Assembly: GCA_019416935.1 (NCBI GenBank)
Contig: DXWI01000001.1
Coordinates: 130,814-194,813, forward strand
Reading direction: 5' to 3'
Source of the DNA: Clostridiales bacterium
GTDB lineage: Bacteria > Bacillota > Clostridia > Christensenellales > CAG-138
Length of the DNA: 64,000 nt
Part shown: in pieces, positions 33,475 through 42,328 of the stretch
How the letters are laid out: every line of letters starts with the position of its first letter
Numbering within the stretch: the first letter of the stretch is position 1
Made by a program: the position numbers and the translations under genes
The notes under the pieces: generated by a model
Told to the model about the DNA's origin: nothing
Databases searched by the model: none
What the model saw: the letters and a program-made list of their open reading frames with translations, nothing else

Positions 33475-35385
33475 TTACGGTTCGTTCCACGCCTCCACCC
33501 GAATCCAGTAGCCGCCCGTTCTGGCGCGGATATACCGGGTGAAGCCGGTCAGGTGCGCGGGGGGACGCGGGCTGTATGCGCCGGGTACGGCCGTAATGCG
33601 CATGCGTTCGCCCGTCGGGCCCCGCCCGTTGTACCAATCGCCGCAGAGATAGGCGGGAACGCCGGGTTTTTGGATGCTGAGAAACTTTGCGCCGGGAAAG
33701 ATGTTCGGAAACGGATTGGCAATCGGCTCGCTGCGGTTGGCGGGCGGATCGTTTTCCAGCAGCCGCTCCACTTCGTCGTACCAATCCCCAGCAGCGTCGT
33801 TCGTTTCGGCGTACAGCCTTCGCCCGTTCAAGATGGGCGTGCCCTGCACCGGCGTTGGCCGTTCGCCGAACGCCGCTTGACCGGCCACATCCGTTGGCTG
33901 CGACGGATGCGTTACGGGTGCGCGCTGCAAAAACGGTTTCGGCGCGGCGTCGTCAAACACGGTTTGGCGGATGGCCCCGGCTTTGTTCTGCTCCGGCGAA
34001 CCAACGGCCGGCGCGCGCCGCAAGAGCGTCTCCCGCGCTGTGTCGTCAAAGTCGTTTGTGCGCTCCGCATCCGCATCCGCCCGTTCCGATGGATGGATTG
34101 TCTGTGCGCTCTGCTGCATGGCGGGCGCGGTGCGCTGTTCGCCGTCGGGTTCATAGCGAGCGCCTCTCCGCATCCCGCCGGTCTGTACGGCGGTGGGCAC
34201 AGCAGGCGGCTCGCGGTGCATCACGGCCGCAAATGCGCGGTCGGCACGCCGAAGCAGCGCCATGAAGGACTCCGTATCGGCCGCCGTCTGTTCGGCAGCG
34301 GCTGCGCTCCTTTCGTCTGCTGATGCGGGTTTCCCGATTGGAAGCCCTCGTTTTTCCCGCTGCGGCAAATCCGTGTTTGCCGGCGCCGCTTCCTCCGGTC
34401 CCATTGCCGGCGCCGGAGGGATGGTGCTGACGGGGTTCTCCTTTGGCTCGGGATCGGCATGGCGCCGTTCCGTCTCCGTCTGCTGCGGCTTTTGGTGCAG
34501 CGGAGCAATCGCCGGCGCGTCGGCCGCCTCCCGTTCCCCGTTTTGGGTGGACTCGCGCACCGCCTTGGAGGTCGGCCCTTCGGCAGGCTCGCGCACCGCC
34601 ATGGGCGTCGCTCTTTGGGCAGGCTCGCGCACCGCCGCGGACGTCTTTTCGGCCGGCTCCAGCGCCTCTCTGTCCGCGTGCGCCGATCTGCTGTCTGCGC
34701 TTTGTGCGGCGGCCGGTTCCGCCGTCTGCGGCCGAATCCCCGTTCCCGCGCCCCCCGTCGGCGCGGTCTGCGGCGACTTTTGGTAAACCGGCGCGGTCGC
34801 CGGCGCATCGGCCGCCTTCCGTTCCCCGTTCTTGGCCGGTTCAAGCGCCGCCGTGGACGCCGTTCTTTCGGTGGACTCACGCACCGCCATGGGCGTCGCT
34901 GTTTCGGCAGGCTCGCGCACCGCCGCGTGCGTCGGTCTTTCGGCGGGTTCACGCGCTTCTCTGCCCGCATGCGCCGGTCTACTGTCTGCGCTTTGTGCGG
35001 CGGCCGGTTCCGCCGTCTGCGGCCGAGTCGCCGTTCCCGCGCCCCCCGTCGGCGCGGTCTGCGACCCCTTGTTTGAATGATAGGGCGACGGCGTCAATTC
35101 CGGCATTAGCTGCGCGCGAACGCGATCCGGCGTAATCGCCGCGCCGCGTGAAAGCCCCATGCACAGCAGCCGCCCATCCCGGTGCAGTGCGACCGCCAGC
35201 ACCCGCCCGCTGAATGCGATGCGGCTGCCCGCATTTCCGGCAAACACACCGCCGTCCGTCAGCACGGCGGCCTGTCCGGCCAACGGCTCAAGCAGGCGGA
35301 TCTCCGCAAACCCGCCCGAGAGCCGCACAAAGCCGCACGGTTTGCCGTCCATGGTTTTCAGGGAGATGAAAGCAAGTTCCGTCAT
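33475..35385 (-). CDS. Repeat-rich hypothetical protein with conserved N- and C-terminal domains
   Basis: A 636-residue protein from ATG 35385 (GGAGAAGG site). Residues 1-85 form a compact beta-rich domain (MTELAFISLKTMDGKPCGFV). The C-terminal 95 or so residues form another (FPNIFPGAKFLSIQKPG, YLCGDWYNGRG, AVPGAY, LTGFTRYIRARTGGYWIRV). Between them lies a disordered Ala/Pro/Glu/Arg-rich stretch with two 97-residue tandem repeats, near-identical even at DNA level (291-bp period). I do not recognise the family. The architecture (small N-domain, low-complexity middle, aromatic C-domain) recalls uncharacterised clostridial proteins found in spore-formers; that comparison is from memory and weak. 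No signal peptide or membrane segment. Confidence 0.75.
   Translation of the reverse strand: MTELAFISLKTMDGKPCGFVRLSGGFAEIRLLEPLAGQAAVLTDGGVFAGNAGSRIAFSGRVLAVALHRDGRLLCMGLSRGAAITPDRVRAQLMPELTPSPYHSNKGSQTAPTGGAGTATRPQTAEPAAAQSADSRPAHAGREAREPAERPTHAAVREPAETATPMAVRESTERTASTAALEPAKNGERKAADAPATAPVYQKSPQTAPTGGAGTGIRPQTAEPAAAQSADSRSAHADREALEPAEKTSAAVREPAQRATPMAVREPAEGPTSKAVRESTQNGEREAADAPAIAPLHQKPQQTETERRHADPEPKENPVSTIPPAPAMGPEEAAPANTDLPQREKRGLPIGKPASADERSAAAAEQTAADTESFMALLRRADRAFAAVMHREPPAVPTAVQTGGMRRGARYEPDGEQRTAPAMQQSAQTIHPSERADADAERTNDFDDTARETLLRRAPAVGSPEQNKAGAIRQTVFDDAAPKPFLQRAPVTHPSQPTDVAGQAAFGERPTPVQGTPILNGRRLYAETNDAAGDWYDEVERLLENDPPANRSEPIANPFPNIFPGAKFLSIQKPGVPAYLCGDWYNGRGPTGERMRITAVPGAYSPRPPAHLTGFTRYIRARTGGYWIRVEAWNEP
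34490..35075 (-). repeat. Two tandem 291-bp coding repeats
   Basis: Two copies of a 291-bp unit inside the 636-residue gene. Stretches such as CTGTCTGCGCTTTGTGCGGC (34691 and 34982) and CCGTTCCCGCGCCCCCCGTC recur at the same offset. The period is a multiple of three, so the protein frame is kept and a recent duplication is implied. Confidence 0.85.
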
Positions 35386-35489
35386 AAAACCTTCTCCTCA
35401 TAATTTCTCTGTTCTATTGTATAATCGAAGCAGAGCGTGTATGATGAAATAACCATGACTGATTTTGGAAACAGGGGAGGGAATGCTCC

Positions 35490-36299
35490 ATGACGATCTG
35501 GATTGCGATGCTGCTTGGACTGGTGCAGGGGCTCTGCGAGTTTCTGCCGGTGAGCAGCAGCGGACATCTGATTTTATTGCAGCGCCTGTTCGGCGTTGAG
35601 GAAAACGCGCTGTTCTTTACGGTGATGCTCCATGTGGCGACGCTAATCGCGGTGCTCATCGTGTACCGCCGCATGGTCTGGCGGCTGCTCCGGCATCCAT
35701 TTCAAAAGACGGTGCTGTACCTGATCCTCGCGCTCGTGCCGACGGTGCTCGTGGCGCTACTGTTCAAGAAGGTGCCGCCGTTCGATGCGTTTTACGAAGC
35801 GGCGGAGAGCGGCGCCTATCTCGGGGTCTGCTTCCTGTTCACCGGCTGCATTCTGACCGCCAGCGATCTGATTCGCCGCCCGCGCTCGCGCCAGCGTTCG
35901 CTGCGGAGTATGCGCGCCGGCGATGCGCTGGCCATCGGCGGCATGCAGGCCATCGGCGTACTGCCCGGTGTGTCCCGCTCCGGCTCGACGATCGTGGGCG
36001 CATTGTTCGCCGGTCTTGACCGCAAGGCGGCGGCGGACTTTTCGTTCCTGCTGTCCATCCCGTCCATCGTGGGCGGCGCGGTGCTCGAGATTCCCGATGC
36101 GCTGCGCGAGGGCTTTGGCAATATCGACTGGCTGTGCGTTGCCGCGGGCATGCTCGTGGCGGGCGTGACCGGCTATTTCGCAATCCGGCTGATGCTTACC
36201 GCCATCAAAAAGCGCAGCCTGTGGGGCTTCGCCGTGTATACGGGGCTGCTCGGCGCGGGCATTCTGGTCGATCAGTTCTTTACGCACCGCTTTTTCTGA
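35490..36299 (+). CDS. uppP: Undecaprenyl-diphosphatase
   Basis: A 269-residue polytopic membrane enzyme that recycles undecaprenyl pyrophosphate for wall synthesis; high expression confers bacitracin resistance. Both catalytic motifs are intact: GLVQGLCEFLPVSSSGHLIL near the N-terminus and GVLPGVSRSGSTI in the middle. The start is ATG 35490 with AGGGGAGGGA upstream. A TATAAT box at about 35417 may serve it. It is divergent from the repeat-rich protein gene and has its own strong terminator. Confidence 0.96.
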   Translation: MTIWIAMLLGLVQGLCEFLPVSSSGHLILLQRLFGVEENALFFTVMLHVATLIAVLIVYRRMVWRLLRHPFQKTVLYLILALVPTVLVALLFKKVPPFDAFYEAAESGAYLGVCFLFTGCILTASDLIRRPRSRQRSLRSMRAGDALAIGGMQAIGVLPGVSRSGSTIVGALFAGLDRKAAADFSFLLSIPSIVGGAVLEIPDALREGFGNIDWLCVAAGMLVAGVTGYFAIRLMLTAIKKRSLWGFAVYTGLLGAGILVDQFFTHRFF

Positions 36300-36341
36300 T
36301 GAATTCTTCCCCAAATGCAATGTGATTTTTTCGGACGCAAA

Positions 36342-36371
36342 AGCCGGCACGATTTTGAAATCGTGCCGGCT
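36342..36371 (+). terminator. Terminator of uppP
   Basis: A 14-bp perfect stem (AGCCGGCACGATTT and complement) with a 2-nt loop, followed by TTTTG. Confidence 0.93.
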
Positions 36372-36476
36372 TTTTGTTCATCGCAGGCAGCGGCGGCAAA
36401 GCGGCTACCCATGCGGGGACGACCCGAAAAAACAGCGCTCCTGTCCCCCGACCTTTGTTCCGCAACCCGTTTTTCG

Positions 36477-37103
36477 TTACACACAGGGTTCGAGCGAAAT
36501 CCAGTCCGTGCTTTGGGTGTACTCCTCGACCTCGTGCTGCGCAATGAGCTGCGTCGTGTGAAGCGCGCCGTCCTCGAGCGTCACCCAATCGACCTGCTCC
36601 ACGCCCATATGCCCGTACTGTACGACCATACCGCCGTCCACATGCGCCCAGAGCCGGCAGTTGCTCCCGGGCGCCGTGCCGATGAGCCGCGCACCGTTTT
36701 CTTCGCACGCGTACACGGACAGCATGGCGTCCGCCTCGCAGTTGCCGGAGCGCGTGATAATCTCCGCCGCGCCGTCGCCATCCATATCGAGCAGATACCC
36801 CTCGTGGATGGGCAGCGACTCCATGGCCTCAAATATGGGAGCGGCGGCCGCATCGACATCGATCGGTTCCGCCGTGGGTCCGGCGGTCGGATTCGTTGTC
36901 GGGTTCACTGTCGGCTCGGCGGTTGGGCTCATTGCCGGCTCGGTTGTCGCCTCCGCCGCCGGCAGCGCGGCCGTTCCCGCCGGATCCGCGTCCGCCCCCG
37001 CGTTTCTGCCCGCAGAGGTCGTCGTTCAGGCGCTTGCGAGCGTCAGGCACAGCAGCGCGAGCCCCAGATACAGGCCCTTTGATGTTTTCCTGATGGTATT
37101 TAT
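36477..37103 (-). pseudogene. Lipoprotein gene with a TGA at the lipobox cysteine and an ATA at the start
   Basis: Read leftward from 37103 the frame is NTIRKTSKGLYLGLALLCL-TLASA, stop, TTTSAGRN..., then on to the natural end (WISLEPCV) at 36477. The segment before the stop is a lipoprotein signal and the stop (TGA, 37028-37026) sits exactly where the lipobox cysteine belongs. The codon at the expected start after GGAGG is ATA, not ATG. The mature part has a PTAEPTVNPT-type linker and a domain of about 110 residues with DMDGDGAAEII. One transition (ATG to ATA) plus one transversion (TGC or TGT to TGA) would explain the damage, so I call it a recent pseudogene. An internal ATG (36932) would make an unexported 151-residue product. 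Confidence 0.75.
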
Positions 37104-37189
37104 TCGTTTTTCCTCCTGCCCGGATCTCATTTTGATCCGTAACAGTAGACGCAAAAACGGACAAATCGGTTGCAGCACGCCGAAGAAAA

Positions 37190-37222
37190 AGCATTGTCAA
37201 AAGCAGCCGCCCGTCAAAATAC
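37190..37222 (+). repeat. Relic of the four-hairpin repeat element
   Basis: TTGTCAAAAGCAGC followed by CCCGTCAAAATACG: pieces matching the left arms of hairpins 2 and 4 of the 190-bp element, with everything between deleted. Confidence 0.45.
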
Positions 37223-37344
37223 GCGCTCCCAAAAAGCGCGGCGCCCCGCTCGGCGCATCCAAAGCGGGGCCTGTGAAACCTTGTTTGATCGCTTGCCGCA
37301 CGGCGCCAGCCGTCCGCGCAGCCATCCTCCTGAGCGGTCGCCTG

Positions 37345-38157
37345 CTAGAGGGAATAGACCGAAAGATCGTCCGGAACCAGGATCGTGCCGGGGAACACGC
37401 CCGCCGCCTCGGCGGCGTAGCGAACGGCGCGCGTGGAGAGCGTTTCCTCCTCGGTGTGGTAGAGCAGCAGCGTCTTTGCGCCGAGCTGCGCAGCGACGCG
37501 CCCGGCGTCCAGCGCGGTGGAATGGTGCTTCTCGTACGGCTTGAACCGCTCGCGGTCTTCGTACAGGCAGAACGCCTCGCTCATCAGCACGTCGCTGTTT
37601 TCCGCATATGCGCGGCATTGCGGGTTGAACGGTTCGTCGCCCAGACACGTCAGCCTTTTGCCGGAGGGCAGCAGCGCGGTAAAACCGAACTGGCGCAGCT
37701 TCGTGGAAAACAGATCGAAAAACGTGACGGCCATGCCGAGGATGGAATGCGTTTCGCCATCCGTTACGGTGTGAAAATGCACGCGGCGGTCGAACAGCGC
37801 GAGGAATTTTTCCGGCAGCATGAGCGAACAGACCGTTCTCAGCAGCGCAACGCCGTCGCTGTGGCCGTACACGTCCAGATCGCCCGCATATCGATCCGAC
37901 CGCATGAGCGTGGTGATCTTGCGCAGTACCCAGATCATACCGAGCGCATGATCCGTGTGGCCATGGGTCAAAAACAGTGCGCGAATATCGGCAAACGCGA
38001 GATTTGCCGCTTCGATCTGGCGAAAGACGCCGTTGCCGCCGCCCGCGTCGACGAGCAGCGCGCCCGCGTCGGTTTTGAGCGCAAAGCAGGTGTTGTAGCA
38101 ACGCGTTGCCATCGCGTTGCCGGTGCCGAGAATCGTCAGTTGTGTTTCGCCTTGCAT
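37345..38157 (-). CDS. Metallo-beta-lactamase-fold hydrolase (RNase Z-like)
   Basis: A 270-residue MBL-fold protein. The zinc motif HGHTDH is at residues 65-70 (LFLTHGHTDHALG); GTGNAMATRCYNTCF near the N-terminus, CLGDEP and the late YHTEEET region fit the RNase Z/ElaC-like branch. Substrate unknown; RNA 3'-end processing or a small phosphodiester are both possible. It is the last gene of the leftward operon beginning with the alpha/beta hydrolase, 42 bp after a signal peptidase gene. Confidence 0.88.
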   Translation of the reverse strand: MQGETQLTILGTGNAMATRCYNTCFALKTDAGALLVDAGGGNGVFRQIEAANLAFADIRALFLTHGHTDHALGMIWVLRKITTLMRSDRYAGDLDVYGHSDGVALLRTVCSLMLPEKFLALFDRRVHFHTVTDGETHSILGMAVTFFDLFSTKLRQFGFTALLPSGKRLTCLGDEPFNPQCRAYAENSDVLMSEAFCLYEDRERFKPYEKHHSTALDAGRVAAQLGAKTLLLYHTEEETLSTRAVRYAAEAAGVFPGTILVPDDLSVYSL

Positions 38158-38199
38158 GAGAACTTCCTTATCGTCATGGAGAGATTTTCCGTGTTTTGC

Positions 38200-38757
38200 T
38201 TACGGGTACCATGCCAGCGCGGTATAGGGCGCAACGCGCACGCGCACAACGCCGATCACGCCGGCATAGGGAATGCAGCCAACGCCGTCGGTGCGGCTGT
38301 CATAGCTGAGCGCGCGGTTGTCGCCCAGCACGAACACGCTGCCGTCCGGCACCACGGTCGCCTCCATGTCCCCGATGGCTGCGTCCGGTGCGAGATAGGC
38401 GCTCTCATCGAGCAGGCAGCCGTTGATATACACTGCGCCGGCCTTCATATCGACCGTCTCGCCGGGCAGGGCTACGATGCGCTTGAGCATCCGTCCGCCG
38501 CCCTGCGGATCGTCAAACAGGATCACATCGCCGCGCTGCGGGGCGGAGAAAAAGCGCGCCGCCCGATCCACGAGCAGCACCTGATCCGCCAGAAACGCGG
38601 GCGACATCGTATCGCCGGCCACGCGCACGGGCGTGAGCCACAGGCCGAACAGCACAAAGATCACGAGCGCCGCCACCAGAATGGAGAACATCCAGCCGAG
38701 CAGCGCCTGCTTGCGATACACACCCTTTCGGTTTTCCGACCGTCTCGTTTGCTCCAT
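38200..38757 (-). CDS. Type I signal peptidase (second of a pair)
   Basis: A 185-residue membrane protease that removes Sec/Tat signal peptides. One N-terminal transmembrane helix (about residues 20-42). The catalytic serine is S52 (GDTMSPAF) and the general-base lysine K92 (MLKRIVALPGE). Box D/E are VFVLGDNRALSYDSRTDG. It lacks the long N-tail of the preceding paralogue and ends in AWYP. Two signal peptidases side by side suggest a split of substrates or timing, for example vegetative versus sporulation. Confidence 0.95.
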   Translation of the reverse strand: MEQTRRSENRKGVYRKQALLGWMFSILVAALVIFVLFGLWLTPVRVAGDTMSPAFLADQVLLVDRAARFFSAPQRGDVILFDDPQGGGRMLKRIVALPGETVDMKAGAVYINGCLLDESAYLAPDAAIGDMEATVVPDGSVFVLGDNRALSYDSRTDGVGCIPYAGVIGVVRVRVAPYTALAWYP

Positions 38758-38819
38758 GGTTTCCTTTCGTCATCCAAAACGGGCTGCCGACGGGCGGCGC
38801 CGCTCCGTTTCGGCCTCGT

Positions 38820-39389
38820 TCACAGGGTGAAGAACACGCGGCCCACGACCTTATGCCGCGGGATCGGGCCGACGGCCGGGTTGCGGCTGTCCTTCGATTC
38901 GCCGCGGTTGTCGCCCATCACGAACACCTCGCCGTCGGGCACGGTCACGGGGCCGTAATCGGCCAGCATCGTTCCGTTCCAGTAGGCGCTCTCGTCGAGC
39001 GGCGCGCCGTTGATGTACACCGCGCCGTCCCGCACGGCGATCGTCTCGCCGCCGAGCGCGATCACGCGCTTGACGCAGCTCTCGGTGTAGCCCGGGTAAT
39101 AGCAGATGATGATGTCGCCGCGCGCAGGCTCCGAAAACCAGTAGCTGACCTTTTCGACGAGCATGTGCTCGCCGTGCACCAGCGTCGGGTACATCGAATC
39201 GCCGTCCACGCGGATGGGCTCCGCGATAAACGCGCGGATGCCGAGCGTGAGCACGATGAGCAGCGCGAGCGACATTGCAAAATCGAGCCGCCGCCAGAAC
39301 CGGCCGCCCCTGAGCTTTTCCTGTTGTTCCTCGGTCAGGCGCGAAAGATAGCGCATCTCGCGCCGCGTAAACCCCTCGTCGTGCGTCAA
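38820..39389 (-). CDS. lepB: Type I signal peptidase (first of a pair)
   Basis: A 189-residue enzyme with a 35-residue charged cytoplasmic tail, one transmembrane helix, catalytic S65 (VDGDSMYPTL) and K107 (SCVKRVIALGGE), and the box E sequence VFVMGDNRGESKDSR. It is closer to the canonical SipS type than its downstream neighbour. Its ATG overlaps the DUF951 stop by four bases (ATGA), so translation is coupled. The paralogue follows after 62 bp. Confidence 0.96.
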   Translation of the reverse strand: MTHDEGFTRREMRYLSRLTEEQQEKLRGGRFWRRLDFAMSLALLIVLTLGIRAFIAEPIRVDGDSMYPTLVHGEHMLVEKVSYWFSEPARGDIIICYYPGYTESCVKRVIALGGETIAVRDGAVYINGAPLDESAYWNGTMLADYGPVTVPDGEVFVMGDNRGESKDSRNPAVGPIPRHKVVGRVFFTL

Positions 39390-39601
39390 ATGGTGTCCTT
39401 TCCGCCCTCGTCCGGCGCCGCCCGCAGCACGCGCTTACAGTTCTTGACGAACACCGCGCGATCCATCATCACGATCCGGCCGCAGTGGTTGCAGCGGATT
39501 TTGACATCCGCACCGGTACGAATGATCGTCCAGGCGTTTTCGCCGCACGCGTGCGGCTTTTTCATGACGGCGCCGTCGCCGCAGGCAAACGATTCCGTCA
39601 T
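39386..39601 (-). CDS. DUF951 family protein
   Basis: A 71-residue protein with the DUF951 pattern: a short N-terminal strand, MKKPHACGENAWTIIRTGADVKIRCNHCG with the KPHxCG and CxxC motifs, then VMMDRAVFVKNCKRVL. The two cysteine pairs suggest a small zinc-binding nucleic-acid-type fold. In Bacillota the family (YyzM) often lies near the origin beside parB-type genes; the function is unknown. It overlaps by four bases with both neighbours. Confidence 0.93.
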   Translation of the reverse strand: MTESFACGDGAVMKKPHACGENAWTIIRTGADVKIRCNHCGRIVMMDRAVFVKNCKRVLRAAPDEGGKDTI

Positions 39602-40545
39602 GCGTCCGCATCCCCGCCGTCCTGAAAGGCCTTGGTATAATTGTACACATCGTAGCTGGGCACCGCCGGCGGAATATACGAGAACACGATCTCGAGGAAC
39701 CGGGCGGGCAGCTCCTCATGGAGCAGGTGCCCGGCGTTTTTCACCATGTAGTAGCGGCCGTTCTGCAAAACGCTCTGAAAATACACGCTGCCGGACGCGG
39801 GATGATACCGGTCCTCGCTGCCCCAGACGCAGAGAATCTCGTGATCGCTCTCCCGGAGCGCATCAGCCGTGCCCTTCATGTCGAAGTTGGCCACCGCGTA
39901 CATGAGCGCTTCGCGGGTAAGGCCGTCCGCAATCGGGCCGTAATACTGCTTGACGTCGCGCTCGGTGACGGCGCTCTTGTCCACCACGCACTCGCTGAGC
40001 ATACGCCGGATGTCCCCGGCGGAGAACAGATTCCGCGAAAACACCGCGGATACGCTGTTTTTCATCTGGTGGAACAGCTTGGGCATATGCTTGGAGATGC
40101 CGCCGGGCGCAATGGCAATGCAATTGGCGACCATGTCGGGATACAGCGTGAGCAGCCGCATCAGGTAGACCGCGCCGGTGGAGAAGCCGATCATGTGCGC
40201 GGACGCCACGCCCTTCTCCGCGAGAAAGCCGCGGATCAAATCCGCCATCTCATCCATGGAATAGGCAAAGCGCTCCGGCCGGCTGCTGTAGCCGTGGCCG
40301 GGCAGGTCGATGGCCAGCACGCGGTAGTTTTCGCTCAGCTCGGCGAAGACGTTCCGCCAGGTGTAGAGCGACTGGCCGATGCCGTGCACGAGCAGCAGCG
40401 GCTCGCCCACGCCCGCCTCGAGATAGTGCACGCGGATCTGCTCGGCCGCCTCGCCCGATCCCCCCCGCACCGGCATGGTAACGGTCACATAATCGCCCAC
40501 CTGCTCCGAATTGATGAAATATGTCCCAACGCTTGCATCCGCCAC
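39598..40545 (-). CDS. Alpha/beta-fold hydrolase
   Basis: A 315-residue hydrolase from GTG 40545 (GGGGG nine bases upstream). The nucleophile elbow is GFSTG (S122), the oxyanion region is LLVHGIGQSLYTWRNV, AIDLPGHGYSS is typical, and a late NAGHLLHEELP provides the histidine. It resembles broad-specificity ester or epoxide hydrolases of the MhpC type. It leads a five-gene leftward operon with DUF951, two signal peptidases and an MBL hydrolase, which does not point to one pathway. Confidence 0.9.
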   Translation of the reverse strand: MADASVGTYFINSEQVGDYVTVTMPVRGGSGEAAEQIRVHYLEAGVGEPLLLVHGIGQSLYTWRNVFAELSENYRVLAIDLPGHGYSSRPERFAYSMDEMADLIRGFLAEKGVASAHMIGFSTGAVYLMRLLTLYPDMVANCIAIAPGGISKHMPKLFHQMKNSVSAVFSRNLFSAGDIRRMLSECVVDKSAVTERDVKQYYGPIADGLTREALMYAVANFDMKGTADALRESDHEILCVWGSEDRYHPASGSVYFQSVLQNGRYYMVKNAGHLLHEELPARFLEIVFSYIPPAVPSYDVYNYTKAFQDGGDADA

Positions 40546-41030
40546 AGTCCTGACCCCCGTTCAATAGAATATGCGGAAAAAACGGCGCTCCGTTTCCGAT
40601 ATAAGAATACGTTCCTATTTTACCCCGCCAACCGGCGATTTGCAACGGCGCGTCGGCCATGGTAACAGAAAGTTTACCGGAATGGACGGCACCGGCGCCC
40701 CCCAAAGGGAGTGCGGGCGTTCAAAATCCGCCAAACGGTTCGCGTCGGTGGAGCCGGAGGTGTCGGGGCGTTGGAAATCTTGTCACTTTGTATCAGTATA
40801 TCGAATGATTTGCCGCTTTGCCAGCCGTCCCGGACGGTGTGTGCGCATTGTTTACATTTTTCGGGGTTCCTGTTTCCCATTCGCCGCTTGTCTTGCAACA
40901 AAATATTGTAGTGGCAAGAACCCTTTCATATCAGCACGTTTCAACTATTGCATATGTGGTTGTCAATTATTACCCCGTTTACACCTATTGGCGCACACGC
41001 GGTTAGATTCAACAGAGTGAACTCTTTTCC
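40546..41030. other. Upstream spacer and left edge of the AT-rich island
   Basis: No gene is seen. The sequence shifts from GC-rich to clearly AT-rich at about 40.8 kb. I found no tRNA, integrase or clear direct repeat marking an attachment site. A promoter for the leftward hydrolase operon should lie in its left part but none is convincing. Confidence 0.5.
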
Positions 41031-41684
41031 CTAACACTCTTTGCATGTTGCGACAGTATGGTTTGCGTATGTACTCCAATCTGGTTCATATTCGTCCGTT
41101 GCCTGATTCCCCCACATATCCCATCCTTCTCGATTGCCCCGGGCAAACAATTCCAAATAGGGAGCAGCCGAGCAGCTTTCGACCAAGGAAACAAACTCAT
41201 CAGGCTTTCTGCTATGCTCTCGCTTCATCGATCTGATTAAATTGACCTGTGTTCTGCCTGCTTGTTGTGTTCTATTATTTCCGCCTTTTATTCCGAATAA
41301 TAGTAGCTCGGTAGTATTACGGAAATAAAAGCCGACACCTCTGCCATCAGGCTCGCCATCTTTTCTAACTTTTTCCCATACCAGATTCGTTTTATATTCA
41401 AATCCCCACGCCCTCATGACCTCTAATCCCTCAGGCAAAAGCGCATTAGGCACCCATAGATATAAATGGCTCTTTTCATCAGTAATTTCGCTAACTGGCA
41501 ATTGCTCGATATCATGCAGCTTCATTGTTGAATATCTATTAAGCCGCTTATGCTCTGGTGCCATTTTCCCTGTTCTATTCGCAAATTGCCACGGGGGATC
41601 TGCATAGATGGTTTTGTACTTTTTCCCCTCCGTAAAGCGGCGAAAGTCCTCTATCGTTTCACTCAGGTTGTAATTGTCTTGCAT
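41031..41684 (-). CDS. MT-A70-family adenine-N6 DNA methyltransferase
   Basis: A 217-residue SAM methyltransferase. The catalytic motif DPPW is at residues 29-32 (TIYADPPWQFANRTG); HLYLWVPNALLPEGLEVM, TNLVWEKVRKDG, FRNTTELLLFGIKG and EHSRKPDEF are hallmarks of the MT-A70 group. Its ATG lies just after the restriction-enzyme stop, so it is the second gene of a two-gene operon and is expected to protect host DNA. Codon use and base composition are more AT-rich than in flanking genes, indicating transfer. Confidence 0.93.
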   Translation of the reverse strand: MQDNYNLSETIEDFRRFTEGKKYKTIYADPPWQFANRTGKMAPEHKRLNRYSTMKLHDIEQLPVSEITDEKSHLYLWVPNALLPEGLEVMRAWGFEYKTNLVWEKVRKDGEPDGRGVGFYFRNTTELLLFGIKGGNNRTQQAGRTQVNLIRSMKREHSRKPDEFVSLVESCSAAPYLELFARGNREGWDMWGNQATDEYEPDWSTYANHTVATCKEC

Positions 41685-41686
41685 GG

Positions 41687-42328
41687 TTAATATCCCTCAA
41701 CAACTGGTTTTTTAATTCCAACTGCAAGTATAGGGCATCCTCCGTTTCGTCTTGACTTTAACCTATAATCTAGTTTTCCTATCCACGTTGTACTTGCACC
41801 ATACTTAGCCATAATGCCCAGATCAGCGAATATCTCATTAAGCTCCTGTGATCTGGTAATAATGATGCCCACTTCGATTAGGCCACAATCAAAGTATGTT
41901 CTCATTGCTAAAAGATCCCGGTCAAACGTCTGGTCTTTACTATTCCACTCAAGATCAAAAGCAACTTTTCCTTTTATAAAATCAATATTATGTCCGTCAA
42001 TGTAGCCTTCTATCGTCCGTTCATCAAAAGGTTGATCTAGAAAACGGCCTCTCGATTTTCCACGAGGATATAGTTTAACAAGCAAATCACCTGTTATCCG
42101 AATTTCTTTCCATCCGCGCGGATATAGGGCATCATCGAATTTTCTAGGGATGGTCGATTCGTTGCCGCCTGCAGCTAATAAATCCGCGGTCGAAATTGAT
42201 AATCCGGCTAAACAATCTTGAATATCCTTCCATTCGTCTGGAAATGCTTCGCCCAATATCTCTAAAGCATGACCGAAATTATGAAATTCGAATTTTTTCA
42301 AAAGGTCACTTCTGATATACTGCTGCAT
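41687..42328 (-). CDS. Type II restriction endonuclease, BglII/BstYI family
   Basis: A 213-residue nuclease. The core GHNIDFIKGKVAFDLEWNSK supplies the PD-(D/E)XK-type acidic residues (D116, D125, E127), followed by DQTFDRDLLAMRTYF and LIEVGIIITRSQELNEIF, which I recognise from BglII/BstYI-type enzymes. Members cut RGATCY or AGATCT; the site here is a prediction by family only. ATG 42328 has GAGG seven bases upstream. It is encoded directly ahead of the methyltransferase, with low GC content. Confidence 0.85.
   Translation of the reverse strand: MQQYIRSDLLKKFEFHNFGHALEILGEAFPDEWKDIQDCLAGLSISTADLLAAGGNESTIPRKFDDALYPRGWKEIRITGDLLVKLYPRGKSRGRFLDQPFDERTIEGYIDGHNIDFIKGKVAFDLEWNSKDQTFDRDLLAMRTYFDCGLIEVGIIITRSQELNEIFADLGIMAKYGASTTWIGKLDYRLKSRRNGGCPILAVGIKKPVVEGY

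Noticed and set aside
36477..37103. Reading the in-frame TGA as selenocysteine
   Set aside because: The position is a lipobox cysteine where selenocysteine is not known, the start codon is also damaged, and I see no selenocysteine genes in the window.
36661..38958. 765-residue plus-strand open frame
   Set aside because: Antisense to the MBL and signal peptidase genes.
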